Of a stretch of 64,000 nt of DNA, positions 36,328 through 45,253 are shown piece by piece. The position numbers and the translations under genes were made by a program. Every line of letters begins with the position of its first letter. Positions within the stretch are counted from its first letter, which is position 1. The notes under the pieces were generated by a model. That model was given only the letters and a program-made list of their open reading frames with translations, was not told where the DNA came from and did no database searches. The DNA comes from Microcella alkaliphila (GTDB taxonomy: Bacteria; Actinomycetota; Actinomycetes; Actinomycetales; Microbacteriaceae), in the NCBI RefSeq assembly GCF_002355395.1, contig NZ_AP017315.1, positions 1,240,001 to 1,304,000 on the forward strand, written 5' to 3'.

Positions 36328-37296
36328 GTGCATGCAATCGGAATCGACATTGGCGGGACGAAGATCGCCGGCGCCCTCGTGGCCGACGACGGCACGATTC
36401 TCGCCGAGGAACGCCGGCCCACGCCGGCCACCGACCCGTCGGCGATCGTCGAGATCGTGGCCAGCATGGTCGAGCGGTTGAGCGAGGGGCACACCGTGGT
36501 TGCGACCGGCGTCGCCGCCGCCGGCTTCATCGACGCCGCGCAGTCGACCGTCTACTACGCCCCCAACATCTCGTGGCGTAACGAGCCGTTCCGTGACCGC
36601 CTGCGTGCCCGCCTCGGCATGGACGTCACGATCGATAACGACGCGAACGCCGCCGGCTGGGCCGAGTTCCGCTACGGCGTCGCTCGTGACGCCCACGACA
36701 TGACGATGCTGACGATTGGCACGGGCGTCGGCGGCGCGATCGTCACCGGCGACCGCCTGCTGCGCGGCGGCTTCGGAACGGCGGGCGAGCTGGGGCACCT
36801 GCGTATCGTGCCGGACGGGCTTCCCTGCGGCTGCGGCGCACGCGGCTGCATCGAGCAGTACGGCTCGGGCCGGGCACTCTTGCGAATGGCGAACGAGATC
36901 GCGGACGCCGGTGGCATCGGCCATGCACTCGCTGTCGCCCGCGAAGAGGAGGGAGGCACACTGTCGGGTGGGATGCTCGCCCAGTTCCTCGAGGACGGCG
37001 ATCTGGGCGCTCACCACGCCCTCCGCCAGCTGGGGCTCTGGCTTGGTCAGGCGTGTGCCAGCCTCAGCGCGGTACTGGATCCCGAGATGTTCGTCTTCGG
37101 CGGCGGTGTCTCCGTCGCGGGCGACGCGCTGCTCGATCCGGTGCGGGAGGCCTACCTCGCTCACCTTCCCGCGCGTGGCTACCACCCCGAGCCCGAGTTC
37201 GTCGTCGCCGAGCTGGTCAACGACGCCGGCGTCGTCGGCGCGGCCGACCTTGCGCGCATTCACGCTGAGTCCATCGGCGCGGCGCCGCGGGGTTAG
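36328..37296 (+). CDS. glk: ROK-family glucokinase
   Basis: A 322-residue ROK kinase. The phosphate loop is GIDIGGTKIAGALV, DNDANAAGWAE carries the catalytic aspartate, and CGCGARGCIEQYGSG is the zinc site of the ROK family. Glucose phosphorylation is the likely reaction. A TAGAGT box at 36314-36319 ends 8 bases before the GTG and no Shine-Dalgarno is seen. Its stop codon TAG is the first part of the TAGGCT box before plsC. Confidence 0.9.
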   Translation: MHAIGIDIGGTKIAGALVADDGTILAEERRPTPATDPSAIVEIVASMVERLSEGHTVVATGVAAAGFIDAAQSTVYYAPNISWRNEPFRDRLRARLGMDVTIDNDANAAGWAEFRYGVARDAHDMTMLTIGTGVGGAIVTGDRLLRGGFGTAGELGHLRIVPDGLPCGCGARGCIEQYGSGRALLRMANEIADAGGIGHALAVAREEEGGTLSGGMLAQFLEDGDLGAHHALRQLGLWLGQACASLSAVLDPEMFVFGGGVSVAGDALLDPVREAYLAHLPARGYHPEPEFVVAELVNDAGVVGAADLARIHAESIGAAPRG

Positions 37297-37327
37297 GCTG
37301 GGTGGCGGCCGAGCGAGGGGAGCAACG

Positions 37328-38017
37328 ATGTTCTACTGGTTGATGAAGAACCTGGTCATCGGCCCCATCCTGCTCACGGTTTTTCGTCCGTGGGTGCGGG
37401 GCATCGACAACGTTCCCCGTTCTGGCCCGGTGATCCTCGCGAGCAACCACCTGTCCTTCGTCGATTCGATCTTTTTGCCACTCGTTCTGGACCGGCGCGT
37501 CGTGTTTCTCGCCAAGAGCGACTACTTCACCGGCAAGGGCATCAAGGGGTGGCTGACGCGCGTGTTCTTCCAGGCCTCCGGACAGCTCCCCATTGACCGC
37601 TCTGGCGGCAAGGCGTCGGAGGCCTCGCTCAACACCGGGCTTCGCGTGCTCGCGGAGGGCAAGGCGCTCGGCATCTATCCCGAGGGCACCCGCAGCCCCG
37701 ACGCCATCCTGTATCGGGGCCGCACGGGCGTGGCCCGCATGATCCTCGAATCCGGTGCCCCGGTCATCCCGGTTGCGATGATCGATACCGAGAAGGTCAT
37801 GCCGATCGGTACCCGCGTGCCGAAGGTGGTGCGCCCCGGCATCGTGTTCGGCGAGCCCCTCGACTTCAGCCGCTTCGCTGGCATGGAAAGTGACCGCTTC
37901 GTGTTGCGCTCGGTGACCGACGAGATCATGTACGAACTGGGTCGGCTGTCCGGCCAGGAATATCGGGACGTGTACGCCACCACCGTGCGCGACAAGCGTC
38001 CCGCCCACGTCCGCTGA
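37328..38017 (+). CDS. plsC: 1-acyl-sn-glycerol-3-phosphate acyltransferase
   Basis: A 229-residue membrane-associated acyltransferase making phosphatidic acid. Motif I is NHLSFVD (HxxxxD type) and motif III is YPEGTRSPD. An N-terminal hydrophobic segment (LVIGPILLTVF) anchors it. GGGGAG precedes the ATG, and a TAGGCT box at 37294-37299 overlaps the glk stop. Confidence 0.92.
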   Translation: MFYWLMKNLVIGPILLTVFRPWVRGIDNVPRSGPVILASNHLSFVDSIFLPLVLDRRVVFLAKSDYFTGKGIKGWLTRVFFQASGQLPIDRSGGKASEASLNTGLRVLAEGKALGIYPEGTRSPDAILYRGRTGVARMILESGAPVIPVAMIDTEKVMPIGTRVPKVVRPGIVFGEPLDFSRFAGMESDRFVLRSVTDEIMYELGRLSGQEYRDVYATTVRDKRPAHVR

Positions 38018-38110
38018 CCCGCGGCGGGCACACTCATTCCGCTGGGCTAGGCTCGAACAGCGCGCTCGCCCGCGCCATCCACCCCCTCTTTCTGCACTGG
38101 AGTACCGCCT

Positions 38111-39481
38111 GTGGTCGACCCGACCGAACCTGTGATCGCCGCTGACCCCGACATCGTTGCGGGGCTCGACCACTGGCGCACGCTGCCGATCAAACAGCAG
38201 CCCCAGTGGTCGGACGCCGCGGCGGCAGAGGCGGCCTCCGCTGAACTCGGCACCCTTCCGCCGCTGGTGTTCGCCGGCGAGGTCGACAACCTGCGCGACC
38301 GCCTGGCGCGCGCGGCGCGCGGCGAAGCCTTCCTCCTGCAGGGCGGCGACTGCGCCGAGACCTTTGCGGGTGCGACCGCCGACCAGATTCGCAACCGGGT
38401 GAAGACGATCCTGCAGATGGCGGTCGTGCTCACCTACGGTGCGTCGATGCCGGTCATCAAGATGGGCCGCATGGCCGGCCAGTTTGCGAAGCCCCGCTCG
38501 AGTGACTCTGAGACGCGCGGCGATGTCACGCTGCCCGCCTACCGTGGCGACATCGTCAACGGTTACGACTTCACCCCCGAGTCGCGTGCCGCCGACCCGC
38601 GCCGAATTGTGCAGGGCTACCACACGGCCGCGGCAACGCTGAACCTGATCCGTGCCTTCACGCAGGGTGGTTTCGCCGACCTGCGCATGGTGCACTCGTG
38701 GAACAAGGGCTTCGCCGCGAACCCGGCCAACCAGCGCTACGAGGGCCTCGCGAAGGAGATCGACCGCGCCATCAAGTTCATGGAGGCGGCGGGCGCCGAC
38801 TTCGACGAGCTGAAGCGTGTCGAGTTCTACTCGAGCCACGAGGGCCTGCTCATGGACTACGAGCGCCCGATGACCCGCATCGACTCGCGCACGGGGCTGC
38901 CGTACAACACGAGCGCCCACTTCCTCTGGATCGGCGAGCGCACCCGCGAGCTCGACGGCGCGCACGTCGACTTCTTCAAGCGCATCCGCAATCCCATCGG
39001 CGTGAAGCTCGGGCCGTCGACGACGCCCGAGACGATGGAGCGCCTCATCGACGTGCTTGACCCCGATCGCGAACCGGGCCGCCTCACCTTCATCACGCGC
39101 ATGGGTGCCGGCAAGATCCGGGATGCTCTGCCCCCGCTTCTCGAGGCCATTAAGGGCATGGACGCGAACCCGCTGTGGGTGACCGACCCCATGCACGGCA
39201 ACGGCCTCACCACCCCGACCGGCTACAAGACGCGTCGCTTCAACGACGTCGTCGATGAGGTCAAGGGCTTCTTTGAGGCGCACCGCGCGGCGGGCACGCA
39301 CCCCGGCGGTATCCACGTCGAGCTCACGGGCGACGATGTCACCGAGTGCCTCGGCGGCAGCGAGATGATCGACGAGGCGACGCTGGCGACGCGCTACGAA
39401 TCGCTGTGCGACCCGCGCCTGAACCACATGCAGTCGCTCGAGCTGGCGTTCCTCGTCGCGGAGGAGCTCAGCGCGAGCTGA
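38111..39481 (+). CDS. aroG: 3-deoxy-7-phosphoheptulonate synthase, class II
   Basis: A 456-residue class II DAHP synthase, the first enzyme of aromatic amino acid synthesis. Typical blocks: LLQGGDCAETF, VIKMGRMAGQFAKPRS, YRGDIVNGY and DPMHGNGLTT. The size and type match mycobacterial AroG. A TAGGCT box at 38048-38053 is the candidate -10, giving a leader of about 50 bases. The next gene is convergent. Confidence 0.95.
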   Translation: MVDPTEPVIAADPDIVAGLDHWRTLPIKQQPQWSDAAAAEAASAELGTLPPLVFAGEVDNLRDRLARAARGEAFLLQGGDCAETFAGATADQIRNRVKTILQMAVVLTYGASMPVIKMGRMAGQFAKPRSSDSETRGDVTLPAYRGDIVNGYDFTPESRAADPRRIVQGYHTAAATLNLIRAFTQGGFADLRMVHSWNKGFAANPANQRYEGLAKEIDRAIKFMEAAGADFDELKRVEFYSSHEGLLMDYERPMTRIDSRTGLPYNTSAHFLWIGERTRELDGAHVDFFKRIRNPIGVKLGPSTTPETMERLIDVLDPDREPGRLTFITRMGAGKIRDALPPLLEAIKGMDANPLWVTDPMHGNGLTTPTGYKTRRFNDVVDEVKGFFEAHRAAGTHPGGIHVELTGDDVTECLGGSEMIDEATLATRYESLCDPRLNHMQSLELAFLVAEELSAS

Positions 39482-39517
39482 CCCGTTCGCCCGCGCAGGA
39501 ACTTCCGCTCGGGGCGT

Positions 39518-41449
39518 TTAGACGAACGCCTCGATGATGATCGTCGAGCCCCGCACGGCGCTGCCGTCCTGTGACGGGATGACGTTCTGCACGCTCGTGA
39601 AGTTCCAGAGGAAGCTCTCGGGCACGTTCGTGCGCACGTCGACGCCGAACTCGGCGGCGCGCAGCGCCTCGATCGCCTCGTTGATGCTGAGCCCGATCAC
39701 GTCGGGAATCTCCACGAGGTCGGGGCCGCGCGAGACGACCAGCGGCAGCGTGTCGCCCGGCTGAATGACCTCCGGCAGATCGCCGTAGCCCAGCACAGAG
39801 CCCGCCGCGATGTCGTTGTCGAACGTTTCGGTCGCGACGGTGGAGCCGAGGCCTCGACGATCGAGCTCCGCCTGGGCGGCGTCGAGAGTGAGGCCACGAA
39901 CTTCGGGAATCGAGCCGACCGAGACGAGCAGTGACACAGGCGTGCCGCGGAACGAGTCGGCGCCCGCCGCGAGGGGGGAACCTTCCGCATCGCGAACCTC
40001 CAGGACCGAGCCGTCGCCGATCTCACCGTCGAAGCGCTCGGCGCGCTCCTCGGCGACGACAAAGCCCGCGTCCTCGAGAATCGCCCGGGCGTCCGCTTCG
40101 GGCTGGCCACGCACGTCGGGAACGGTCGTCGGCTCGGCGCCTTCCGAGACCACGAGAGTGACCTCGGTTTCGCGCGGAACCGCCTCGCCGGCGGGGGGAT
40201 CCGTGCGAATGACGAGCCCCGCATCCACGTCGAGGGAGAACTCGCGCACCGTCTCGCTCGCGACAAGGAGTCCCTCGTCGGCGAGGATCACCCGGGCGTC
40301 CGCCTCGGCGACGCTGCGCAGCTCAGGGATCGTCACCGAGCCGCCCGGTCCACTGGAGAACCACCAGCCGGCGACGGCCGCGAGCCCGGCGACGAGGAGA
40401 ACGACGAGCATGATCGCGATGCCGCGGCGGCGACGCGCGGGGGCGGCAAGCGCGAGCCGTTGACTGGGCGTACCAGGATCGGCGGGCGGCGCGGCAGCCG
40501 CACCCGCGGGCGCGATGACCTGCGTCTCGGCCGTCATCGCCGCGGCCGAGGTGGACAGGGGAGGCAGCACCATCGTCTGCTGCGGGCCCGTGGCGACGAT
40601 CGAGGTCGCGAGTGAGCGCGAGGTGTCGCGCAGCTGCTCGAGAAGCGCGCGCGCATCCGCCGGGCGATCCGCGGGATCGCGCGCGGTCGCCCACAGCACC
40701 AGCTCGTCGAGTTCGGCCGGGACGTCGGGATTGACGGTGCTGGGGGCCGGCACCGAGTCGTTCGCGTGTTGGTAGGCGATCTGCATCGGCTGCTCGCCCT
40801 TGAACGGCTGCTCACCGGTGAGCATCTCGAACATCATGATGCCGAGCGCGTAGATGTCGCTGCGGGTGTCGGCGACGCCGCGGGTGATGAGCTCGGGGGA
40901 GAGGTAGGCGATCGTGCCGAGCAGCGCCGCGCCCGTCGCGGTGTTGGCGCTGGCGGCGCGCGCGAGACCGAAGTCGCCGATCTTGATGCGGCCGTCGTCC
41001 GCCAACAGCACGTTCTCGGGCTTCAGATCGCGGTGCACGATGGCGGCCTTGTGCGCCGCCGAAAGTCCCGCGAGCACCGCCTCGCCGATGTCGAGCGTCT
41101 GCTCGGGGGTGAGCGCGCCGTACTCCTGCAGCAGCTCGCGCAGGGTGATGCCGGGCAGATACTCCATGACGAGATAGGCCGACTCGTGGTCCTGTCCCTG
41201 GTCGAAAACGTTGACGACGTTCGGATGCGCGAGGCGAGCGGCGCTGCGCGCCTCCTGGATGAAGCGCTCCTTGAATTGGCTGTCGTCAGCCAAGTGCCCG
41301 TGCATGATCTTGACCGCGACGAGGCGGTCGAGCCGCTGATCGGTGGCGAGGTACACGGTCGCCATGCCACCCCGAGCGATGCGGGAGCGCACGTGGTAGC
41401 GACCGTCGATAAGCCGGCCGATCAACGGGTCTCCGGGCGCGGCGCTCAC
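39518..41449 (-). CDS. pknL: PASTA-domain serine/threonine kinase
   Basis: A 643-residue transmembrane kinase. The kinase domain spans residues about 17-275 (ATP loop RGGMATVYLA, K47, HRDLKPEN at 139-146, DFG at 159-161, activation loop with T170, T172 and T179). A Thr/Pro/Ala-rich linker, one membrane helix (about 343-364) and four extracellular PASTA domains follow. PASTA domains bind muropeptides or lipid II, coupling wall state to phosphorylation. The position between aroG and an Rv2175c-like gene matches mycobacterial pknL, although the M. tuberculosis protein has no PASTA part. The symbol is by synteny. The GTG at 41449 has only a weak GAGGG before it. Confidence 0.9.
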   Translation of the reverse strand: MSAAPGDPLIGRLIDGRYHVRSRIARGGMATVYLATDQRLDRLVAVKIMHGHLADDSQFKERFIQEARSAARLAHPNVVNVFDQGQDHESAYLVMEYLPGITLRELLQEYGALTPEQTLDIGEAVLAGLSAAHKAAIVHRDLKPENVLLADDGRIKIGDFGLARAASANTATGAALLGTIAYLSPELITRGVADTRSDIYALGIMMFEMLTGEQPFKGEQPMQIAYQHANDSVPAPSTVNPDVPAELDELVLWATARDPADRPADARALLEQLRDTSRSLATSIVATGPQQTMVLPPLSTSAAAMTAETQVIAPAGAAAAPPADPGTPSQRLALAAPARRRRGIAIMLVVLLVAGLAAVAGWWFSSGPGGSVTIPELRSVAEADARVILADEGLLVASETVREFSLDVDAGLVIRTDPPAGEAVPRETEVTLVVSEGAEPTTVPDVRGQPEADARAILEDAGFVVAEERAERFDGEIGDGSVLEVRDAEGSPLAAGADSFRGTPVSLLVSVGSIPEVRGLTLDAAQAELDRRGLGSTVATETFDNDIAAGSVLGYGDLPEVIQPGDTLPLVVSRGPDLVEIPDVIGLSINEAIEALRAAEFGVDVRTNVPESFLWNFTSVQNVIPSQDGSAVRGSTIIIEAFV

Positions 41450-41499
41450 GCCCTCGAGTGTAGGTGTCGCTCAGGTGCGAGCAGGCCGCGCCACACGGG

Positions 41500-42894
41500 T
41501 TAGCCGCGTTGTGCGAGCCACGCCCAGGCGCTCGTTTCCCACTTGGCGTAGGCGTCGGGGTAGGCCGAGATTTGCACCGCCTGCGCGGCGACCGTGAGCG
41601 ACATTGACTGCCACCCGCGGATGTCGAGAAGACCCCTGGTGCGCCCGGCGTTCGGGTTATGCGGGCCGCCGTAGAACAGGCGCGCTGCGTAGGCGGGATC
41701 CTGCAGCTGTGCGGGAGTTCCCCAGCCGCTCGAGGGCCGCTGCTGGAACAGGCCCACGGAGTCGAGGTGGCCCCACGAGAGGTTGCGCAGCGACGACTCC
41801 TGCATCGCGGTCGCGAGTGCGATCACGATGCCGTAGTCGGGCACGCCCAGCTGCCGGCCCACCGAGATGATCGTCTGTGCGTGAGCGCGCTGGTCGGCGT
41901 TCAGGGCCGTCACGGTGCCGGGCGGGGGAGTCGTGGGCGGCGCGATGGGCGGCGCGGGCGCCGGAGCGGGGGGTGCGGGCGCCGGTGCGGGCGCCGCCTC
42001 GGCGGGCGGGGGCGCGGGGGCCGGCGCCGGTGCCGCGACGGCGGGCGCCGCCTGCTCCGCAGGACCGCCCGGAAGCGTCGGTCGCTCGCTGACCGGCAGC
42101 GACAGCACCTCGTCGGCCTCGACAGATTCGTGAGTGACCGTTTCCGCTGCCGTACCGGACTCGCTTGCGGCGGGGCTCACGCCGGGAATCCGCAGCTGCT
42201 GACCGGGGTAGATGATGCTTCGCCAGCCGAGTCCATTGGCATCGAGCACGGCCTGCGTTGTCACGCCGAAGCGGGCGGCGATGCCCGACACCGTGTCGCC
42301 CGCAGCGACCACGTAGAAGCCGTCCTGCGTCGCGGGCGTTGGCGTCGCGGCCACCTTCGTCGGGGCATCCGTGAGCTTCAGAACCTGGCCCGGGAAGATC
42401 AACGAGTTCCAGCTGAGACCGTTCATCGCGAGCACGGCGGGGGTCGAGAGGCCAAAGCGGCCCGCGATGTCGGAGACGGTGTCGCCCGCCTGAACGACGT
42501 AGCTCGCCGGCGCGGCGGCAGCCTGAATGGTCCGAACCCCGAGAGCACCCGGCGTCATAGCCGCGCCGACCTGGCCGAGGGCCGCCCGCAGACTCGGCGC
42601 CGCCGGGTTCTGTTGGGGTTTCGGAGCGAGCGGCTTACGAGTGGCCTGGGCGGCGTCGACGGGTCCGGTGAGGCCGAGCCCGAGCACGATCGCGCCTGTC
42701 AGGACGACGGGCATGGTGCCGTACGTGAGCGCACGGCCGGTGCTGCGCGGGGTAGTCGACGCGCGACGGAATGCCGCGGCGGGTTCTGTCGAGACTGCGC
42801 CCGGGGCGCGCGGCGCGAGGCCGGCGAAGACCTCGCGAGCGCGGCCAGCAGCATCCGGGTCGTGCTCGGTGTCGGTGTCGTGACGGACGGTCAT
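41500..42894 (-). CDS. Secreted LysM wall protein with lysozyme-like C-terminal domain
   Basis: A 464-residue protein. A cytosolic N-terminus of about 65 residues precedes one hydrophobic segment (MPVVLTGAIVLGLGLTGPVDA). Two LysM domains follow (YVVQAGDTVSDIAGRFGLST and YVVAAGDTVSGIAARFGVTT), then an Ala/Pro-rich linker of about 90 residues. The C-terminal domain (IVIALATAMQESSLRNLSWG, then DSVGLFQQRPSSGWGT) is a lysozyme-like fold seen in actinobacterial wall hydrolases. It lies directly behind the kinase in the same direction, and a wall-remodelling role is likely. TTGACA at 42990-42985 may be its -35. The ATG at 42894 was chosen over the upstream frame. Confidence 0.82.
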   Translation of the reverse strand: MTVRHDTDTEHDPDAAGRAREVFAGLAPRAPGAVSTEPAAAFRRASTTPRSTGRALTYGTMPVVLTGAIVLGLGLTGPVDAAQATRKPLAPKPQQNPAAPSLRAALGQVGAAMTPGALGVRTIQAAAAPASYVVQAGDTVSDIAGRFGLSTPAVLAMNGLSWNSLIFPGQVLKLTDAPTKVAATPTPATQDGFYVVAAGDTVSGIAARFGVTTQAVLDANGLGWRSIIYPGQQLRIPGVSPAASESGTAAETVTHESVEADEVLSLPVSERPTLPGGPAEQAAPAVAAPAPAPAPPPAEAAPAPAPAPPAPAPAPPIAPPTTPPPGTVTALNADQRAHAQTIISVGRQLGVPDYGIVIALATAMQESSLRNLSWGHLDSVGLFQQRPSSGWGTPAQLQDPAYAARLFYGGPHNPNAGRTRGLLDIRGWQSMSLTVAAQAVQISAYPDAYAKWETSAWAWLAQRG

Positions 42895-43077
42895 GGTGAC
42901 AGGTACCCCCTGGCCGTGAGTGGCGCCGCGTGGGAACGCGGACGAGCGGAAATCCCCCTCCCGCTTGTTACACAGTACAACTGCTGTCAACTGTTGGGGA
43001 AGATGGGACTATCTGTAACACGCCCGTAACATTCACGACGCGTCGCGCATCGACGGTGAGCGTGGCAGTCTGAAGGG

Positions 43078-43416
43078 GTGAGCGTCGAATCGTCCCGCTG
43101 GCTAACCGTTCCCGATCTGGTCGACATCCTGGGCCTCAGCCCCGGCAAGATTCACCGACTCCTCGAGGAGCGGCACCTGCTCGCCGTCCGACGAGACGGC
43201 GTCGTCGTCGTGCCGGAAGAGTTCCTCCTCGATGGTGAGCCCGTTCACGGCCTGCCGGGCACGTTGACGCTCTTGGCCGACGCCGGATTCAGCGACGACG
43301 AGGCCATGGAATGGATGCTCGCCCCGCACGATCAGCTCGACGGCTCGCCGACCGGAGCCCTCCGCGCGGGCCGCAAGGCTGAAGTGCGGCGCATCGCGCA
43401 GGCCGAAGCGTTCTAG
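43078..43416 (+). CDS. Rv2175c-like DNA-binding protein
   Basis: A 112-residue protein with a winged-helix type N-terminal half (WLTVPDLVDILGLSPGKIHRLLEERHLLAVRRDG) and a C-terminal part ending in GALRAGRKAEVRRIAQAEAF. This matches the Rv2175c family, whose member in mycobacteria is a substrate of the kinase PknL. Here it is divergent from the LysM gene and one gene from the PASTA kinase, so the same regulatory pairing is likely. The GTG start has a CAGTCT box 6 bases upstream, a weak leaderless candidate. Confidence 0.85.
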   Translation: MSVESSRWLTVPDLVDILGLSPGKIHRLLEERHLLAVRRDGVVVVPEEFLLDGEPVHGLPGTLTLLADAGFSDDEAMEWMLAPHDQLDGSPTGALRAGRKAEVRRIAQAEAF

Positions 43417-43425
43417 CGGCGTTCT

Positions 43426-44547
43426 CTAGCTCTGCCGGCGGGTGACCGTGTCGGCGAGCCCGATGAGTTCGCGCGTCGCTGCGCGGCTGATGGGCGCGTC
43501 CTCAAGCGCCGCGACCGCCTCCGCGACCGAGCGGGCGATGATCGACTCGACGGTCTCGACGGCTCCACTATCCCGAATCGTCGCCTGCAGGGTGGCCACC
43601 TGGTGGGGGGTCAGCTCGGGGTCGCCGAGAAGCTCGTCGATGAGGGCACGCGGGCCGACCGGCAGGCCCGCCCGCGCAAGCGCGATGATCACGGTGCGCT
43701 TGCCCTCGCGCAGGTCGTCGCCCGCGGGCTTGCCGGTGACCTCCGGGTCACCGAAGACGCCCAGCAGGTCGTCACGCAACTGGAAGGCCACGCCGAGCGG
43801 GAGGCCGAAGGCGCGCAGGGCCGACACCTGCTCCTCGGTGCCCCCGGCCATAAGCGCGCCGAGCGCGAGAGGCGCCTCGATGGAGTACTTCGCCGACTTG
43901 TACGTCACGACGCGGTGGGCGCGGGGGAGCTGTTCGCGCTCGTCGGCCTCGCGCCAGGCGACCTCCTCGTAGATGTCGAGGTACTGCCCGAGCATGACTT
44001 CGGTGCGCATGGTGCGGAACTCGTCGCGCGCCGCGCGTGCGGCTCGGCGGTCGCCCAGCTGTGCGAGGCCATCGTCGAGCAATTCGTCGCTCCAGCCGAG
44101 CAGAAGGTCGCCGAGCAAGAGCGCGCCCGACATGCCATACACGCTCGCGCTTCCCGCCCATTCGCGTTCGCGGTGCATGGACTCGAATCGGCGGTGCGCG
44201 GCCGGCTTGCCGCGGCGGGTGTCGGAGTTGTCCATGATGTCGTCGTGCACGAGCGCCGCGCCCTGGAAGATCTCGAGGGCTGCCGCGACGTCGATGATCG
44301 CGTCGATGTCGGGATGCTCGTCCAGCGTCGCGAGAAGGTCGTCCGGCTTCGAGGCTCCCGCCACCGCCTGCCAGCCCCAGTAGGCGAACAACGCGCGGAA
44401 CCGCTTCCCGCCGGCCAGGAGATCGCGGCCGGCGTCGACGAAGACTCCAAGTTCGTCGGCGACCGAGTCGAGGTGCGCCTGGCGGTCGTCGAGGAACCGG
44501 CCGAGTCGAGCGTGGACCAGGTCAACTAGGCGCAATCTCTCAGCCAC
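43426..44547 (-). CDS. Polyprenyl diphosphate synthase
   Basis: A 373-residue all-trans isoprenyl synthase. The first aspartate-rich motif is LVHDDIMDNSDTRRGKP and the second is FQLRDDLLGVFGD. The size is that of geranylgeranyl-type synthases of actinobacteria (IdsA/GrcC group). The product feeds carotenoids, menaquinone or polyprenyl lipids; chain length cannot be read from the motifs with certainty. A TAGGCT box at 44559-44554 ends 6 bases before the GTG, a clear leaderless arrangement. It is convergent with the Rv2175c-like gene. Confidence 0.9.
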   Translation of the reverse strand: MAERLRLVDLVHARLGRFLDDRQAHLDSVADELGVFVDAGRDLLAGGKRFRALFAYWGWQAVAGASKPDDLLATLDEHPDIDAIIDVAAALEIFQGAALVHDDIMDNSDTRRGKPAAHRRFESMHREREWAGSASVYGMSGALLLGDLLLGWSDELLDDGLAQLGDRRAARAARDEFRTMRTEVMLGQYLDIYEEVAWREADEREQLPRAHRVVTYKSAKYSIEAPLALGALMAGGTEEQVSALRAFGLPLGVAFQLRDDLLGVFGDPEVTGKPAGDDLREGKRTVIIALARAGLPVGPRALIDELLGDPELTPHQVATLQATIRDSGAVETVESIIARSVAEAVAALEDAPISRAATRELIGLADTVTRRQS

Positions 44548-44633
44548 CCGCCTAGCCTATCCAGGTGGCCGGTCCTAGAATGAGTGCACCGCGAGAACCC
44601 TCGCGCCCCGCATCACCAAGCCAAGGGGTCACC

Positions 44634-45005
44634 ATGCCGCTGTCAGAGCAGGAGCAGCGCCTTCTCGAAGAGATGGAGCGCAACCTCTACCGCAACGACG
44701 CCGATTTCGTGTCGGCGGTCTCCGGTCGCCGAGGCAAGCCCAACTACACGCTCGTCACCGTGGGTGCTCTGCTTGCCGTCGTCGGCATCGGCGTGCTCAT
44801 TACGGGCGTCGTGACCAGCATCCCGTTGGTGGGTGTGCTCGGCTTCGCGGTCATGTTCGGCGGAGTGCTGCTCGCGCTCACGCCCGCCAAGGGGTCGGCG
44901 TCGTCCGCCGCACCCGAGGCACCCGCCGCTGCTCGCACGAACCGGTCCTCCTGGACCGACCGCATGAACGAGCGCTGGGAGCGCCGCCAGGAGGGCGAGC
45001 GCTAG
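44634..45005 (+). CDS. DUF3040 membrane protein
   Basis: A 123-residue DUF3040 protein. The N-terminal MPLSEQEQRLLEEMERNLYRND is the family signature, followed by two membrane helices (YTLVTVGALLAVVGIGVLI and LVGVLGFAVMFGGVLLAL) and a charged tail. It commonly sits just upstream of mraZ in actinobacteria; the function is unknown. The ATG at 44634 has AAGGGG before it. A TAGAAT box at 44576-44581 is a good -10 and gives a short leader. A strong terminator follows. Confidence 0.88.
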   Translation: MPLSEQEQRLLEEMERNLYRNDADFVSAVSGRRGKPNYTLVTVGALLAVVGIGVLITGVVTSIPLVGVLGFAVMFGGVLLALTPAKGSASSAAPEAPAAARTNRSSWTDRMNERWERRQEGER

Positions 45006-45036
45006 CCGCTCCACTTCCCTCCCCAGTTTCTTCGCA

Positions 45037-45070
45037 CCGGGGTCGACCGCATGGTCGGCCCCGGTTTTTT
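45037..45070 (+). terminator. Intrinsic terminator before mraZ
   Basis: A 12-bp stem (CCGGGGTCGACC with GGTCGGCCCCGG, one G-T pair) and a 4-base loop are followed by six T. This is the only textbook intrinsic terminator in the window, and it isolates the dcw operon from DUF3040. Confidence 0.9.
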
Positions 45071-45164
45071 GCGCGCCCGCGCGCCCGCAGGGCCCACGGA
45101 GCAGCCAACGGCCCGCGGGCAGCTCACCCCCAGTCCGGGGGTCACAGGGGGTTCTGGGGGAATA

Positions 45165-45212
45165 AAGTGGAGCGAAACCCTTCCAAGTGGAGGTAAGTGG
45201 AGTAATGTGGAG
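45165..45212 (+). promoter_or_regulatory. MraZ-type operator, four GTGGAG repeats
   Basis: AAGTGGAG occurs at 45165-45172, 45185-45192 and 45195-45202, and ATGTGGAG at 45205-45212. The spacings are 20, 10 and 10 bases, so all lie on one face of the helix. MraZ of other bacteria binds such direct TGG-containing repeats before its own gene and represses the operon, so autoregulation is likely. The remaining gap upstream (45071-45160) shows only GC-rich inverted repeats. Confidence 0.82.
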
Positions 45213-45253
45213 GAAATTCCCGATCTCGGGCCGGAGAGGAAAGGGGGCGACGC

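Noticed and set aside
37217..39427. Minus-strand frame of 736 codons over plsC and aroG
   Set aside because: The plus strand codes for two well-conserved enzymes; the opposite frame is Arg/Val/Gly-rich with no family signature.
42895..43077. Possible c-di-AMP riboswitch before the LysM wall protein
   Set aside because: Such riboswitches precede wall-hydrolase genes in actinobacteria, but the 183-base gap shows none of the expected conserved loops and is shared with a divergent gene.
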